DNA of 64,000 nucleotides from Hahella chejuensis KCTC 2396. GTDB taxonomy: Bacteria; Pseudomonadota; Gammaproteobacteria; Pseudomonadales; Oleiphilaceae. Positions 40,406 to 50,293 of this stretch are shown here, in pieces (position 1 is the first letter of the stretch; each line of letters opens with the position of its first letter). The translations under genes were made by a program, and so were the position numbers. The DNA is taken from positions 124,001-188,000 of the forward strand of contig NC_007645.1 of assembly GCF_000012985.1 (NCBI RefSeq), read 5' to 3'. The notes below the pieces were generated by a model. That model worked only from the letters and a program-made list of their open reading frames with translations. It was not told the origin of the DNA and did not search any database.

Positions 40406-40822
40406 TCAGGAATGTTGACTGCACTGTAACTGTTTTTGTTTGAGCGCCATCAGTACGTGAGTGCGGCTGATGACCCCGACAAGCTTGCCGTCGTCCACCA
40501 CCGGGTAGACTTTGGGGCGATGGTCGTCCATGTAGTTGGCCAGATCGACGATGCTCGCCTCAGGGTCCACCGTCACAGTCGCCTTATGCATGACCTCGCC
40601 CACAGTGGCGGGCGCGTCGCAATGATAGCTGCTCAGCAGCAGTTTCTTGATGCAGTCCTTCTCGGATATGAAGCCGATGACGTGCTTGTGTTCATTCACC
40701 ACTGGCGCGCCGGATATCCCTTTTTTCAGAAGGATGTCCACCGCCTCAATGATCGAAGCGTCGGCGGCGACGAACGCGGGGTGCGTGTCCATAAAGTCGC
40801 TGATTTTGATATCTGCGTTCAT
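40406..40822 (-). CDS. CBS-domain pair protein
   Basis: A 138-residue protein made of two CBS domains (about 10-65 and 75-130), typical for sensing adenine nucleotides. VADASIIEAVDILLKKGISGAPV and HRPKVYPVVDDGKLVGVISRT are the recognisable strands. AGGAGG 6 bases before ATG 40822 supports this start over 40870. Last gene of a redox operon with the flavoprotein disulfide reductase upstream; it may regulate it. Confidence 0.9.
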   Translation of the reverse strand: MNADIKISDFMDTHPAFVAADASIIEAVDILLKKGISGAPVVNEHKHVIGFISEKDCIKKLLLSSYHCDAPATVGEVMHKATVTVDPEASIVDLANYMDDHRPKVYPVVDDGKLVGVISRTHVLMALKQKQLQCSQHS

Positions 40823-40847
40823 AGCTTTCCTCCTGCGGGTTGGTGAT

Positions 40848-42290
40848 TTAGGCGCCAGGTCCGCAATCAAGACAACGCTCGATGACGTCCGGCCCTAAAT
40901 GGAGTTTGCTGTTCAGATCGCGTAGCGCCGTGCGCACGCCTTCCTCGATCACCGGATGATAAAAGGGCATCTCCAGAATCTGACTGACCGTCAGGCGTTG
41001 CTGCACGCACCAGCTCAGCAGGTGAGCGATATGTTCCGCCGCCGGGCCAAACATTTCCGCGCCCAGAAACAAGCCCGTGCCTTGCTCGCCATACACTTTC
41101 AGCAGACCCAGATTTTTACCCATCACCCGACTGCGTCCCTGATCTTCAAAAGACACTACACCTTCAGCATAGCAACTGCGGCAGCGTTCTTTCACCTGAT
41201 TAATATTCAGTCCAAGAAACGCAATCTGCGGATCGCTGAACACTACGCCAATGGGCGTGCGGCGTTTGCCAGCGCGAATATCCGGATAGCGGCCGGCGTT
41301 ATCCCCTGCAATGCGGCCTTCGTCAGCGGCTTCATGCAATAGCGGCAGATCATTATTGGCGTCGCCAGCGATGAAAATATGGCTATCGCCGCATTGCATG
41401 GTGTAACGATCAAACACCGGCATGCCTCTGGCGTCCATTTGCAGCTCCGCCTTTTCGATATTCAGATTATCGACGTTGGGACGGCGTCCGGTAGCGGCGA
41501 GAACATACTCGAATGTTTCCGTGATCTCTCCCTGTTCCTTGTCCTGGAAGGTGATCGCCACACCCTGTTCGGTGCGCTTGACGCTGCTGACTTTGGCGTC
41601 GGGGTCCAGAGGAAACTCACGATTAAAGATCCTCTCCGCATAGGCGCGAATATCCGGGTCCTGAATCGGCCCAATGGCGCCGCCGACGCCGAACATGCGT
41701 ACTCGCACGCCGAGACGGCTCAAGGCCTGACCTAATTCGAGACCAATGACGCCGGGACCGAACACCGCGACGCTGGAGGGGAGATCGCGCCATTCGAACA
41801 GATCGTCGTTGATGATCAGACGGTCGCCCGCATTTTTCAAAAAAGGCGGCGTATTCGGACGTGACCCCGTGGCGATAACGATGCGCTGCGCTTCAACGAT
41901 AAGGTCGTCATCCACCTGTAATCGATGTGGCGAAATGAACTTCGCTTTACCACGAACCTTATGCTCGGCGGGAAATCCTTCTACGGAATCGACGACAAAT
42001 CCGGCGAAACGATCCCGCTCATTGCGCACCCGCTCCATGACCTTGCGGCCGTCTATATGAGGGTTGTTGGAAGCAACGCCAAACAGATCGGAATGGCGGT
42101 GGTGATAGGCGGCCTCCGCTGCAGCGATCAACAGCTTGCTGGGCATGCATCCGACGCGGGCGCAAGTGGTGCCGTAGGGGCCGCTTTCAATCAATAGCAC
42201 ATTTTGCGTGTGCTCGCGCGCGGCGCGGTATGCGCCCAAGCCTGCAGTGCCGGCTCCAATAATAGCTACGTCCACTTTGCGTGTTTGCAC
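40848..42290 (-). CDS. Pyridine nucleotide-disulfide reductase (dihydrolipoamide-dehydrogenase-like)
   Basis: A 480-residue class I flavoprotein: FAD motif [11 protein letters not shown] (10-20), the redox pair C43-C48 in [12 protein letters not shown], the NAD motif [17 protein letters not shown], and the second FAD motif IFIAGDAND. The C-terminal His-Glu dyad is in [12 protein letters not shown]. It resembles dihydrolipoamide dehydrogenase and mercuric-reductase-like proteins. Next to a peroxiredoxin-glutaredoxin, it may supply its electrons, though Prx5-Grx hybrids usually use glutathione. Substrate unresolved. Confidence 0.9.
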   Translation of the reverse strand: MQTRKVDVAIIGAGTAGLGAYRAAREHTQNVLLIESGPYGTTCARVGCMPSKLLIAAAEAAYHHRHSDLFGVASNNPHIDGRKVMERVRNERDRFAGFVVDSVEGFPAEHKVRGKAKFISPHRLQVDDDLIVEAQRIVIATGSRPNTPPFLKNAGDRLIINDDLFEWRDLPSSVAVFGPGVIGLELGQALSRLGVRVRMFGVGGAIGPIQDPDIRAYAERIFNREFPLDPDAKVSSVKRTEQGVAITFQDKEQGEITETFEYVLAATGRRPNVDNLNIEKAELQMDARGMPVFDRYTMQCGDSHIFIAGDANNDLPLLHEAADEGRIAGDNAGRYPDIRAGKRRTPIGVVFSDPQIAFLGLNINQVKERCRSCYAEGVVSFEDQGRSRVMGKNLGLLKVYGEQGTGLFLGAEMFGPAAEHIAHLLSWCVQQRLTVSQILEMPFYHPVIEEGVRTALRDLNSKLHLGPDVIERCLDCGPGA

Positions 42291-42382
42291 TGGGTCATCT
42301 CCCCTGCTTGCTGTATTCCTAATAATTCTGGTTAGTCGGTCCGGTTGTGGTTATACGCAGGACCGACGCTGGCTTGCGCGCA

Positions 42383-43117
42383 TTAGACGCCGAAGTGGGC
42401 TTCCAGATCATCGGCCCCGCCGATGCGCTGTCCGTCAATGTATATTTGCGGCGTAGTGCCTTGCCCCGTCACAGCCTGTAGTGTGCTGTAGCTAAGACCG
42501 TTGGCGCCTAGAACGATGTTCTCAAAGCTGATGCCGCGATCATTCAGCAGTTTGTGCGCACGAGCGCAGTGGGGACACCCTGGCTTGCTGAATACGGTTA
42601 CCCGGTTGGGCAGTACCGCTTCTTTATTAATGTAGTTGAGCATGGTGTCGGCGTCGCTTACTTTGAAAGGGTCGCCCGGCAGTTCAGGCTCGATGAACAT
42701 TTTCTCAATCACGCCGTCCCGCACCAGCATACTGTAACGCCAGGAGCGCTTGCCGAAGCCCAGCTCGCTTTTCTCCACCAGCATGCCCATGCCTGCGGAA
42801 AACTCACCGTTGCCATCCGCGAGGAAGTAGATATTTTCTGCTTTCTGGTCTGCTTTCCAGGAGTTCATGACGAACGTGTCGTTAACGGACAGACAGATAA
42901 TCGCGTCTATGCCGTTTTGTTTGAACACGGGAGCCAGCTCGTTGTAACGCGGCAAATGCGTGCTTGAACAAGTGGGGGTGAAGGCGCCTGGCAGTGCGAA
43001 TACGATGACGTTTTTGCCTTTGAATAGGTCGTCGGTGGTCACCTGAACCCATTTTTCTCCTTCACGCAGATTGAAAGTAACGCTGGGTACGGTTTGTCCT
43101 TCTCTACTCTGTAACAT
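42383..43117 (-). CDS. Hybrid peroxiredoxin-glutaredoxin
   Basis: A 244-residue fusion. The N-terminal Prx5-type domain (about 1-160) has peroxidatic C50 in PGAFTPTCSS. The C-terminal glutaredoxin (about 170-244) has the dithiol CPHC. It reduces hydrogen peroxide and organic peroxides with glutathione, all in one chain. First gene of a redox operon with the disulfide reductase and CBS protein. Confidence 0.95.
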   Translation of the reverse strand: MLQSREGQTVPSVTFNLREGEKWVQVTTDDLFKGKNVIVFALPGAFTPTCSSTHLPRYNELAPVFKQNGIDAIICLSVNDTFVMNSWKADQKAENIYFLADGNGEFSAGMGMLVEKSELGFGKRSWRYSMLVRDGVIEKMFIEPELPGDPFKVSDADTMLNYINKEAVLPNRVTVFSKPGCPHCARAHKLLNDRGISFENIVLGANGLSYSTLQAVTGQGTTPQIYIDGQRIGGADDLEAHFGV

Positions 43118-43380
43118 TCATTGGTCCTCTATATTTCGTTTTTCATCCACTTGAGCGGGGAGCTAAGTGCTTAATCTTTAAGACGAGGAGCAGTGTCGCA
43201 GAGATTTATGATTGAATAAATTTATAAAAAAATATCAATTTAATTGTTAATTGCTATCGAAAGGGTTTGTTGATAGTCAGGCGCTAATGGTTTTTAAGGG
43301 GGGGGAAGAGGTTGAAGACGTTAAGTTAAACGACGAGGAGATTTGAAAGAGAGAAAAATGGGAGAGGGGAATTCAGAATC
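43118..43380. other. AT-rich intergenic region before the peroxiredoxin
   Basis: About 260 bases containing the promoter for the minus-strand redox operon. CTATC / GATAG at 43256-43278 form an inverted pair, but its spacing does not match the OxyR pattern. A run of eight G lies near 43300. Nothing else is seen. Confidence 0.35.
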
Positions 43381-43410
43381 TTAAAAATAAAACGGGCGCC
43401 GAAGCGCCCG
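43381..43410 (-). terminator. Intrinsic terminator of the RRM gene
   Basis: On the minus strand: CGGGCGC-TTCG-GCGCCCG, a 7-bp stem with UUCG tetraloop, followed by TTTTATTTTTAA. Directly downstream of the RNA-binding gene. Confidence 0.92.
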
Positions 43411-43452
43411 CCTTGTCAGTCTGCCGAAACTGCGCAGACCGCAGTAAACTGC

Positions 43453-43725
43453 TTAGTAACGTGGTCTGCGAGCTGGACGCTCTTCACGTGGCTTAGCTTG
43501 GTTTACTTTGATATTGCGGCCTTTCAACGCTGTGTCGTTCAGACCCTTGATAGCGGCGTCCGCTTCAGAGTTGTTCGACATCTCGACAAACGCGAAACCT
43601 TTGGACTGGCCGGTATTACGGTCAATGATCAGGTTAGCGCTGGTAACTTCTCCAAAAGAGGAAAAAGCTTCTCTCAATTCTTCTTCAGTGACGCCGTAGG
43701 CCAGATTTCCAACGTAAATATTCAT
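43453..43725 (-). CDS. RRM RNA-binding protein
   Basis: A 90-residue protein with one RNA recognition motif. RNP2 is IYVGNL (3-8) and RNP1 KGFAFVEM (about 42-49); a short Arg/Pro-rich tail follows. Bacterial RRM proteins of this size bind RNA and are often cold-induced; targets are unknown. ATG 43725 matches the family start. The long AT-rich leader upstream would suit cold regulation, but this is not shown. Confidence 0.95.
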   Translation of the reverse strand: MNIYVGNLAYGVTEEELREAFSSFGEVTSANLIIDRNTGQSKGFAFVEMSNNSEADAAIKGLNDTALKGRNIKVNQAKPREERPARRPRY

Positions 43726-43972
43726 ATCGATCTCGTGTGATTTATGCGTTTTCCACAAATAAAGTGACGCCGCAAGCAAACGCACAAATTCGCGGAGTCG
43801 CCATCAGCTGATTAAGCTAACAGAAAGCAGTCTAGCAGTAATCTTTAAGGTTGTATGCATTTTATTCAGGTTTTTATTAAAAAAGTTTGATGTGCTTGAT
43901 AACTTTATGATTATTAACAAATTAATACGATTTTTTTGGCTCTTTTTTAGCGTCAAATGCGTCCATTTAATC

Positions 43973-43998
43973 AAAAAAAGGGCCGCTCAGAGCGACCC
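43973..43998 (-). terminator. Orphan intrinsic terminator, minus strand
   Basis: Read on the minus strand: GGGTCGCT-CTG-AGCGGCCC followed by seven T. The stem holds a G-T wobble on this strand but a C-A mismatch on the other, which fixes the orientation. No recognised minus-strand gene ends here. Confidence 0.8.
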
Positions 43999-44103
43999 GG
44001 AAAATAACTCCAACTGGAGTTTTAGCATTCGTTGCTTCCGCAGAGCGCAACCGGCGGATGTGATAGCGCCGATTGCAGAAAATTCAAGGGCGAACATTGT
44101 TGC
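43973..44103 (-). ncRNA. Candidate small RNA of about 130 nt
   Basis: A good promoter (44110-44137, see next entry) and an orphan terminator (43973-43998) frame about 130 bases on the minus strand. The transcript would contain a hairpin AACTCC-AACT-GGAGTT near 44006-44021. A 36-codon ORF (44097 to 43987) exists but would begin only about six bases after the start and end inside the terminator stem, so non-coding RNA is preferred. Confidence 0.4.
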
Positions 44104-44109
44104 AGCATA

Positions 44110-44137
44110 TAAATAGCATCTTTTTTATTCAGATCAA
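44110..44137 (-). promoter_or_regulatory. Sigma-70-type promoter of the candidate sRNA
   Basis: On the minus strand: TTGATC (44137-44132), 16 bases, then TATTTA (44115-44110). Predicted start near 44103. Confidence 0.45.
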
Positions 44138-44388
44138 TTTTTCAGCGATTCATCCTGAAAAAGACCTGTTACGGATACCCCGTCATGTCTGGCCAATCGG
44201 GGAGCATTAAGACGGAACTATGTTAAGGAATGATGACGCCGAGACGGCGTTGGGGCCGGGAAACAGGCCGTATTTGTTAGCCCGAGGCGTAAGAGACTAG
44301 GCCCTATTGTCGTTTCGCGAGGTTGTTTCTTCACCTAAAATTAAGGTTTTTTCATACTTGCCAAATACTTAATTCCGGGATGACCGCG
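44138..44388 (+). other. Structured leader before the lectin-like lipoprotein
   Basis: About 250 bases without a gene. Three hairpins: CCCCG / CGGGG (44178-44202), ACGCC / GGCGT (44236-44250) and GGCC / GGCC (44254-44269). They do not match a riboswitch class that I recognise. Confidence 0.35.
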
Positions 44389-46533
44389 ATGACCACGCTC
44401 AGAAGGACGCTTACGCTAACTCTGCTTACAACTCTGCTCGCCGCCTGTAGCGACGGCCCCAAGGTGTCTCAGGACGCCAAGGTGATCGAAGATGCAGGCG
44501 CGCTGCGACCGGAAACGGTGGGAACCTCTGAGATGGTGTTTGAGTCGAAACAGGCCGTCGCCGACGTGAAGCCCGGTTCAGTGATTGTATCCGGCGCTTC
44601 GGACAATGCGCCTTATGGCTTTCTAAAGCGGGTCAAGAGTAAGACGGAAGTGGATGGCGATACGGTCTTATCGGTAGAAGACGCGCAACTTACGGATGTG
44701 GTGGAGGAAGCCGAGGTTTCTCTGAGCGGCGCGTTGCATCCCAACGCGTCACCAGCGCCGCGTTTAGCCGCCAAGGGGATGGATCTATCAGCGCGTGGCA
44801 TCACCGTATATTCTCCTGGCGAGTCGGCGGATTTACCTGACGCCTGTGCGGATAAAGATTTCCGCGTTGCTTTTGAGGCTACTGAGGCCGCTCCTTATGT
44901 CACCGTCACCGGGTGTGTGGGCTTCAGCAGCAACTTCATTTTTGATCTGGAAATCGAACACTTTCAGGCGACGCGCGCAGAGTTTGTTGTGGACAGCAAA
45001 ATCGGCAGCGCCCTGGCTTTGAAGTCTGATGTCGAGTTGGCCAGCATCAATCAGAAAACTGAGCTGGCGCGTTTTGACGTAGAGCCGATCAATTTCCAGA
45101 TCGGGCCGATACCTGTGGTAGTCGTGCCGGAAATCGTGCTGGTCATGGGAGTGGACGGTAAAGTCGACGTCAACGTGGATATCAGCGCAAGCCACGAGTT
45201 AAGCGCCCAGGTGGGTTTGCTGTACGCGGATAACCGCTGGTCCACCGTCAACGAAAGCCAACAGAAATTCGATATGCCTTTGCCTCAGGGCGATGGCTCC
45301 GCCAACGCCCGCGTATACGCCGGCCCGGAAATGGAGTTCATGTTCTACGGCGTCGCGGGCCCAGGCGCCAATATTTACGTTTTCTCCCGCATGAACGCTG
45401 ATGTGGACGCCGTTAACCCGACCAAATCCAACTATGAGTTGTGGGCGGGCGCTCAGGCCGGAGCTTCCTTCCGCGTGGAAGTGTTTGATAAGACGCTGTT
45501 CAAGATTCATGAGTCCAACCTGATTGGCTACGAGGGCTTGATCGCCTCTTCTGAATATGACGGTTTGGCGCCGCCAGGGACAGGTAAAGTGATTGGCGTT
45601 ATTGGCGACGCCATGCAGGGCAAGCTGGTCAGCGGAGACGATATTATTCGCGACAATTTATCCGGGGAGCTTGTGGACTTATTGAAAGGGCTCGCCGCAA
45701 ACGAAGATGATTCCGACGGCGGTTACACGGTGGCGGAAGCCAATGCCCGTCCCCGCTGGCGGGAACTGAAAATCGCCGGCCGTTGCCTGCAGCCGGATTA
45801 CGTCGGCCATCTTGCGATGATTCGTCCGGTTGCCTGCGATGGCGGCGATAAGCAGAAATGGTGGTGGGACACCAATGGCGCAGTGCATCCCAAAGCCAAC
45901 GCCAAACTGTGCATCGATGGTCTCGGTGTCACGGCAGGCGTCAATCTGGCGCTTTGGGGGTGCCATGGCGGCGACAATCAGGAGTGGGTCTTTGAAGATG
46001 GCCGTATGCGCAATAAGCGCAGTGAGTCCCTGTTCGTCACTTACGAAAAAGATATTTTCAACTGGCTCGACTACGCCCAGTTGAAAAGTCTTAAAGAAAA
46101 CACCGATAAACAGTTCGCTCAGTGGGGCCAGGAAGAGCGCGTCAACGGCGTCGCCGCTTCGCATTTCCGTCCGCTGAAGAATGCCCGCACCGGACTGTGT
46201 TTGGGCGTACAAACGGGGAGCGCCTCCCCGGAGTTGCAGGCATGCGGAAAGGCTTCGCGACAGCTTTGGTTCTACGACAGCGTGGCGCGAACGCTTTACA
46301 ACGCGGCGGGAGACTGCCTGAGCCACCATAGCGAGAACTACAACGGAGCCACATTATTCGTGGAGACGTGCTCGACATCTACAAATCAGACGTTTGACTT
46401 CGCCGATGGCGCTATCAGAACGACCGCGGATACGGCGATTGTCGTCGACGCATATGGCTCGGAGGAAGGCGCGATGGTTGGTCAGTGGATGTTCCATGGC
46501 GGCGCCAATCAACTCTGGTTGTGGGGCGAGTGA
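44389..46533 (+). CDS. Lipoprotein with C-terminal ricin-type lectin repeats
   Basis: A 714-residue protein with a lipobox LLAACSD (about residues 15-21). The first about 440 residues are a beta-rich region of unknown family. From about 450 to the end come repeating Q-x-W-like motifs (KQKWWW, NQEWVF, RQLWFY, NQTFDF, NQLWLW), as in ricin B-type beta-trefoil domains, probably two. This suggests surface sugar binding. ATG 44389 gives the best signal peptide; ATG 44380 and 44323 are alternatives. No partner gene. Confidence 0.8.
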   Translation: MTTLRRTLTLTLLTTLLAACSDGPKVSQDAKVIEDAGALRPETVGTSEMVFESKQAVADVKPGSVIVSGASDNAPYGFLKRVKSKTEVDGDTVLSVEDAQLTDVVEEAEVSLSGALHPNASPAPRLAAKGMDLSARGITVYSPGESADLPDACADKDFRVAFEATEAAPYVTVTGCVGFSSNFIFDLEIEHFQATRAEFVVDSKIGSALALKSDVELASINQKTELARFDVEPINFQIGPIPVVVVPEIVLVMGVDGKVDVNVDISASHELSAQVGLLYADNRWSTVNESQQKFDMPLPQGDGSANARVYAGPEMEFMFYGVAGPGANIYVFSRMNADVDAVNPTKSNYELWAGAQAGASFRVEVFDKTLFKIHESNLIGYEGLIASSEYDGLAPPGTGKVIGVIGDAMQGKLVSGDDIIRDNLSGELVDLLKGLAANEDDSDGGYTVAEANARPRWRELKIAGRCLQPDYVGHLAMIRPVACDGGDKQKWWWDTNGAVHPKANAKLCIDGLGVTAGVNLALWGCHGGDNQEWVFEDGRMRNKRSESLFVTYEKDIFNWLDYAQLKSLKENTDKQFAQWGQEERVNGVAASHFRPLKNARTGLCLGVQTGSASPELQACGKASRQLWFYDSVARTLYNAAGDCLSHHSENYNGATLFVETCSTSTNQTFDFADGAIRTTADTAIVVDAYGSEEGAMVGQWMFHGGANQLWLWGE

Positions 46534-46674
46534 GACTTTATTGATACGCTTTTCCTGACTTTGGTTGTTGACTGCCCAGCTATTGCGACCATGTTCTATG
46601 GATGAGAAAAGGAGGTAGCCCGCCAGGGTTATCTCTACTGTGAGCCCAGGCTGCAACCTGTATAATGCGCGGCT

Positions 46675-48486
46675 ATGAATCGCATATCATCTTCTCTTCA
46701 ATCGCCACTGCAGGCTTTGCAGACTTTATTCGGGTACGACGCTTTTCGTGGCCCGCAGGAAGCCGTCATCGGGGAACTGATGGCTGGTCGGGACGCCCTG
46801 GTTTTGATGCCTACCGGCGGCGGTAAATCGCTGTGTTATCAAATTCCCGCTATCTTGCGTGATGGCGTGGGGGTGGTGATTTCCCCTTTGATCGCATTGA
46901 TGCAGGACCAGGTGGACGCGCTGAGACAGGTCGGCGTTAACGCGGGTTTCCTGAATTCCAGTCTCAGCCTGGCGGAGTTGCGGGATATGGAGCGCGCGCT
47001 GTTGGACCAGGAGCTGGACATGCTCTATATCGCGCCAGAGCGTTTGACCCAGGAGCGCACGCTGGAGTTGCTGCAACGCACGCCAATCTCTCTATTCGCC
47101 ATTGACGAAGCGCACTGTGTGTCGCAATGGGGGCATGATTTCCGCGCCGATTATCTCCAGCTTAACTTGTTGCAGGAGCGATTCCCTCATGTGCCCCGGG
47201 TGGCGTTGACCGCCACCGCCGACGAACGCACCAGAAAAGAAATCGCCGAACGCCTGGGGCTGACGGAAGCGCAGCATTTTATCAGCGGCTTTGACCGTCC
47301 CAATATTCAATATCGCATCACCCAGAAACAAAACGCACGGCAGCAGTTATTGCGTTTTTTACGGGCTGAACACGCCAACGATGCAGGCATTGTTTACTGC
47401 TTATCCCGCAATAAAGTCGAGCAAGTGGCGGAATGGCTGCGCAAGGAAGGCTTCAACGCATTGCCTTATCACGCGGGCTTGCCGGCGGATGTGCGACAGG
47501 AACATCAGCAGCGATTTTTAAGGGAAGACGGCGTTATTGTAGTGGCCACCATCGCTTTCGGTATGGGGATTGATAAGCCGGATGTGCGCTTTGTCGCCCA
47601 CCTGGATCTCCCCAAAAGCATTGAATCCTATTATCAGGAAACCGGACGCGCAGGCCGTGACGGGCTACCGTCCACCGCCTGGATGGCTTACGGGCTGCAG
47701 GATGTAATCAAACTGCGGCAAATGATGGAAGGCTCTCCCGGCGCAGAGCAATTCAAACGAGCGGAGAGGCAGAAGCTCGACGCCATGCTGGGACTCTGTG
47801 AGATTGTCAGCTGCCGTCGCCGGGCGCTGTTACGCTATTTTGGCGAGACGGCGCCTGAGCAATGCGGCAACTGCGACGCTTGTCTGAACCCAGCGGAAAC
47901 CTGGGATGCGACGGTGGCGGCGCAGAAAGTTCTGTCCTGTATTTATCGCACGGGGCAGCGCTTTGGCGTCAATCATCTTATTGATGTAGTGCGAGGCGAA
48001 CTGACCGACAAGGTGAAACAATTCGGTCATGAGCGCCTTCCTACCTTCGGCGTTGGCGAAGACCTGGATGTGGCGCAATGGCGTTCGGTACTGCGCCAGT
48101 TGACCGCGCGGGGGCTGTTGAATGTGGATCTGGATGGCTTTGGCGCCCTGAAGCTTACGGAGGCCTGTCGGCCCATATTACGGGGCGAACAGGAAGTGCG
48201 GTTACGGCGAGACGTTAAAGAAGTTATGACTAAGGCGCCGAAACGCAGCGGCGAATCTTTGCGTGAGGAAGATCTGCCTCTATGGGATGCTTTACGTATC
48301 CGCCGCAAAGAGTTGGCGGAGGAGCAGGGCGTGGCGCCTTATATGATTTTCCATGACGCCACGCTGATGGAAATCCTGCGCCATCGTCCTCAGAACGACA
48401 TGGAGTTTCTGGCTCTCAACGGCGTCGGTAAGAGCAAGCTGGAGCGCTATGGTGAAGACTTCATGGAAATTGTCCGCAACGCTTGA
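46675..48486 (+). CDS. recQ: ATP-dependent DNA helicase RecQ
   Basis: A 603-residue helicase. Walker [13 protein letters not shown]-box [15 protein letters not shown] in part, ALTATAD and the [10 protein letters not shown] motif VI are present. Then comes the RQC Zn-binding region (four Cys in [10 protein letters not shown]...CGNCDAC) and an HRDC domain at about 520-600. It unwinds DNA with 3'-5' polarity in recombination repair. It stops five bases before the convergent osmoprotectant gene. Confidence 0.97.
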   Translation: MNRISSSLQSPLQALQTLFGYDAFRGPQEAVIGELMAGRDALVLMPTGGGKSLCYQIPAILRDGVGVVISPLIALMQDQVDALRQVGVNAGFLNSSLSLAELRDMERALLDQELDMLYIAPERLTQERTLELLQRTPISLFAIDEAHCVSQWGHDFRADYLQLNLLQERFPHVPRVALTATADERTRKEIAERLGLTEAQHFISGFDRPNIQYRITQKQNARQQLLRFLRAEHANDAGIVYCLSRNKVEQVAEWLRKEGFNALPYHAGLPADVRQEHQQRFLREDGVIVVATIAFGMGIDKPDVRFVAHLDLPKSIESYYQETGRAGRDGLPSTAWMAYGLQDVIKLRQMMEGSPGAEQFKRAERQKLDAMLGLCEIVSCRRRALLRYFGETAPEQCGNCDACLNPAETWDATVAAQKVLSCIYRTGQRFGVNHLIDVVRGELTDKVKQFGHERLPTFGVGEDLDVAQWRSVLRQLTARGLLNVDLDGFGALKLTEACRPILRGEQEVRLRRDVKEVMTKAPKRSGESLREEDLPLWDALRIRRKELAEEQGVAPYMIFHDATLMEILRHRPQNDMEFLALNGVGKSKLERYGEDFMEIVRNA

Positions 48487-48491
48487 ACCTG

Positions 48492-49235
48492 TCAGGCGGA
48501 GGCGTTTTCTATACGTTCGAAAATGGCGTCCGCCGCCACAGCCAGCAAAGCCACCAGAATAGCGCCCTGTAGCACATAGGCGGTATTGCCGTTGATCAAG
48601 CCCGCCACAATAGGGTCGCCGAGAGTTTTGGCTCCGATGGTGGAGCCGATAGCGGCGGTGGCGATGTTAATGGTCACAGAAGTGCGTACGCCCGCCATGA
48701 TCACTTTGAAGGCGAGGGGCAGCTCCACCTTCCACAACACTTGCGACGGCGACATGCCCATGCCGCGCGCCGCCTCCAGCACTGCGCCGGAGACGCCTTC
48801 CAGACCCGCAATCGTGTTACGCACCACAGGCAGCAGTCCGTAAAGCGTCAGGGCGACGACGGTGGGCGCGCCGCCGAAGCCGGTCATGGGAACCGCCAGC
48901 GCGAGCACGGCGACGGGAGGAAAAGTCTGACCAATGGAGGCGACGTTGTTCACCAGAGGCAGGAAATCCCGTCCGGATTCCCGAGTCACCAATATGCCGG
49001 AAACGACGCCAACCACCGTGGCGATAGCCCCGGACAGCAATACCAGACCGGCATGGCTCAGTAGTAACCGCCAAAAGCTGTCGCGGTCATAAATCACCTG
49101 GGCGGAGTCTGGCTGCAGCCAGCGAAACAGCACTTCCATATGGGGGAACAAACTGGCGCACAGGATTAATAGCAGGACGGGCGCCAATGCCCTCCAGGGC
49201 AAATAAGTGGCGGTGGCTCGCCACATCAGGCGCAA
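48492..49235 (-). CDS. yehW: Osmoprotectant ABC transporter permease (YehW-like)
   Basis: A 247-residue permease with about five helices. The EAA-type loop GLEGVSGAVLEAARGMGMSPSQVLWKVELP (about 140-170, here represented by EAARGMGMS) contacts the ATPase. It forms the membrane part of a YehZYXW-like glycine-betaine or choline transporter together with the permease at 50290. Start overlaps the ATPase gene by ten bases. Last gene of the operon. Confidence 0.9.
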   Translation of the reverse strand: MRLMWRATATYLPWRALAPVLLLILCASLFPHMEVLFRWLQPDSAQVIYDRDSFWRLLLSHAGLVLLSGAIATVVGVVSGILVTRESGRDFLPLVNNVASIGQTFPPVAVLALAVPMTGFGGAPTVVALTLYGLLPVVRNTIAGLEGVSGAVLEAARGMGMSPSQVLWKVELPLAFKVIMAGVRTSVTINIATAAIGSTIGAKTLGDPIVAGLINGNTAYVLQGAILVALLAVAADAIFERIENASA

Positions 49236-50293
49236 CCTCCCACCAGGTCCGCCATACGAACTTCCGCCAATAGCGCCCCGTCAGGCGACAGGACCGGCAG
49301 TGCGCCTACTTTTCGCCACAGCATTTTGGAGATCGCCAGTTTGACGCTGTCTTCCGCCTGCAGACCCATGTCCGGCGTAACGTCGATTTCCCGCCAACGA
49401 TAGCTGGCGTCGCCGTCCACGGTTGCCTGCAGTAATCGCACCGGCGCGTTCGCGCCATCAACGGCCCACAGTCTGCCTGCGCCCTGGCATGGGGGCGCTA
49501 CGCCTTGTATACGGGGCGGATCGGGGCGCATGATTTCGCGCACCTGCTTGCAGGACGCCGCTTTCAGGCCCCGGTCCTGGCTGCCGATAATATTCTCGAC
49601 GAAGGGGTTCGCGGGGCGGTGCAGAATATTTTCCGGTGTGTCGTACTGGACTATCTGACCTGCGTCCATCACCACAATACGGGTGGCGAGCTTCAATGCT
49701 TCTTCAATATCGTGGGTAACGAATACGATGGTTTTTTTAATCTGCGATTGAATCCGCAGCATCTCTTCCTGCAGGCTTTCCCGGGTGATAGGGTCGAGGG
49801 CGCCGAAGGGTTCGTCCATGAGCAGAATGTCCGGGTCCGCCGCCAGCGCGCGCGCGACGCCAACCCGCTGCGCTTGTCCTCCTGACAATTCATGAGGCAT
49901 TTTTTCGGCGAAAATGGCGGGATCGAGGGCGAAAAGCTCCAGTAATTCATTAACCCGATTTTGTATGCGTTGCGGTTCCCATTTAAGTAGGCGAGGGACC
50001 ACGGCGATATTTTTCGCTACGTTCCAGTGTGGAAACAGACCGATGCTTTGAATGGCGTAGCCAATCCGTCGGCGCAGCGTGTTGATCTCGAAGCTGGCGA
50101 TTTCCTGGTTATTGATCAGAATGCGGCCTTTGCTATGCTCCGCCAGTCGGTTGATCATTTTTAGCGTGGTGGACTTGCCACAGCCAGAGGTGCCTACCAG
50201 CACGCAAAAGTCGCCGCTGGCGATATCTAAAGAGAGGTTGCGTACGGCGTAATGCTCGCCGTATTGCATGGATACGTTGTCCAGTCGGATCAT
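49226..50293 (-). CDS. yehX: Osmoprotectant ABC ATP-binding protein with CBS-like tail (YehX-like)
   Basis: A 355-residue ATPase: Walker A GTSGCGKST, signature LSGGQAQRVGVARAL, Walker B ILLMDEPFGALD, H-loop FVTHDIEEAL. After the ATPase core (about 1-240) a C-terminal region (about 255-350) resembles two CBS repeats, which in OpuA-type transporters sense ionic strength. Start overlaps the yehY stop by four bases (ATGA). Confidence 0.92.
   Translation of the reverse strand: MIRLDNVSMQYGEHYAVRNLSLDIASGDFCVLVGTSGCGKSTTLKMINRLAEHSKGRILINNQEIASFEINTLRRRIGYAIQSIGLFPHWNVAKNIAVVPRLLKWEPQRIQNRVNELLELFALDPAIFAEKMPHELSGGQAQRVGVARALAADPDILLMDEPFGALDPITRESLQEEMLRIQSQIKKTIVFVTHDIEEALKLATRIVVMDAGQIVQYDTPENILHRPANPFVENIIGSQDRGLKAASCKQVREIMRPDPPRIQGVAPPCQGAGRLWAVDGANAPVRLLQATVDGDASYRWREIDVTPDMGLQAEDSVKLAISKMLWRKVGALPVLSPDGALLAEVRMADLVGGCA

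Noticed and set aside
43256-43278. Possible OxyR site upstream of the peroxiredoxin gene
   Set aside because: CTATC / GATAG occur as an inverted pair, but the spacing does not fit the ATAG-N7-CTAT tetramer pattern.
43295-43310. G-tract as a phase-variation site
   Set aside because: It is intergenic, short, and not in a coding frame or in a promoter spacer that I can define.
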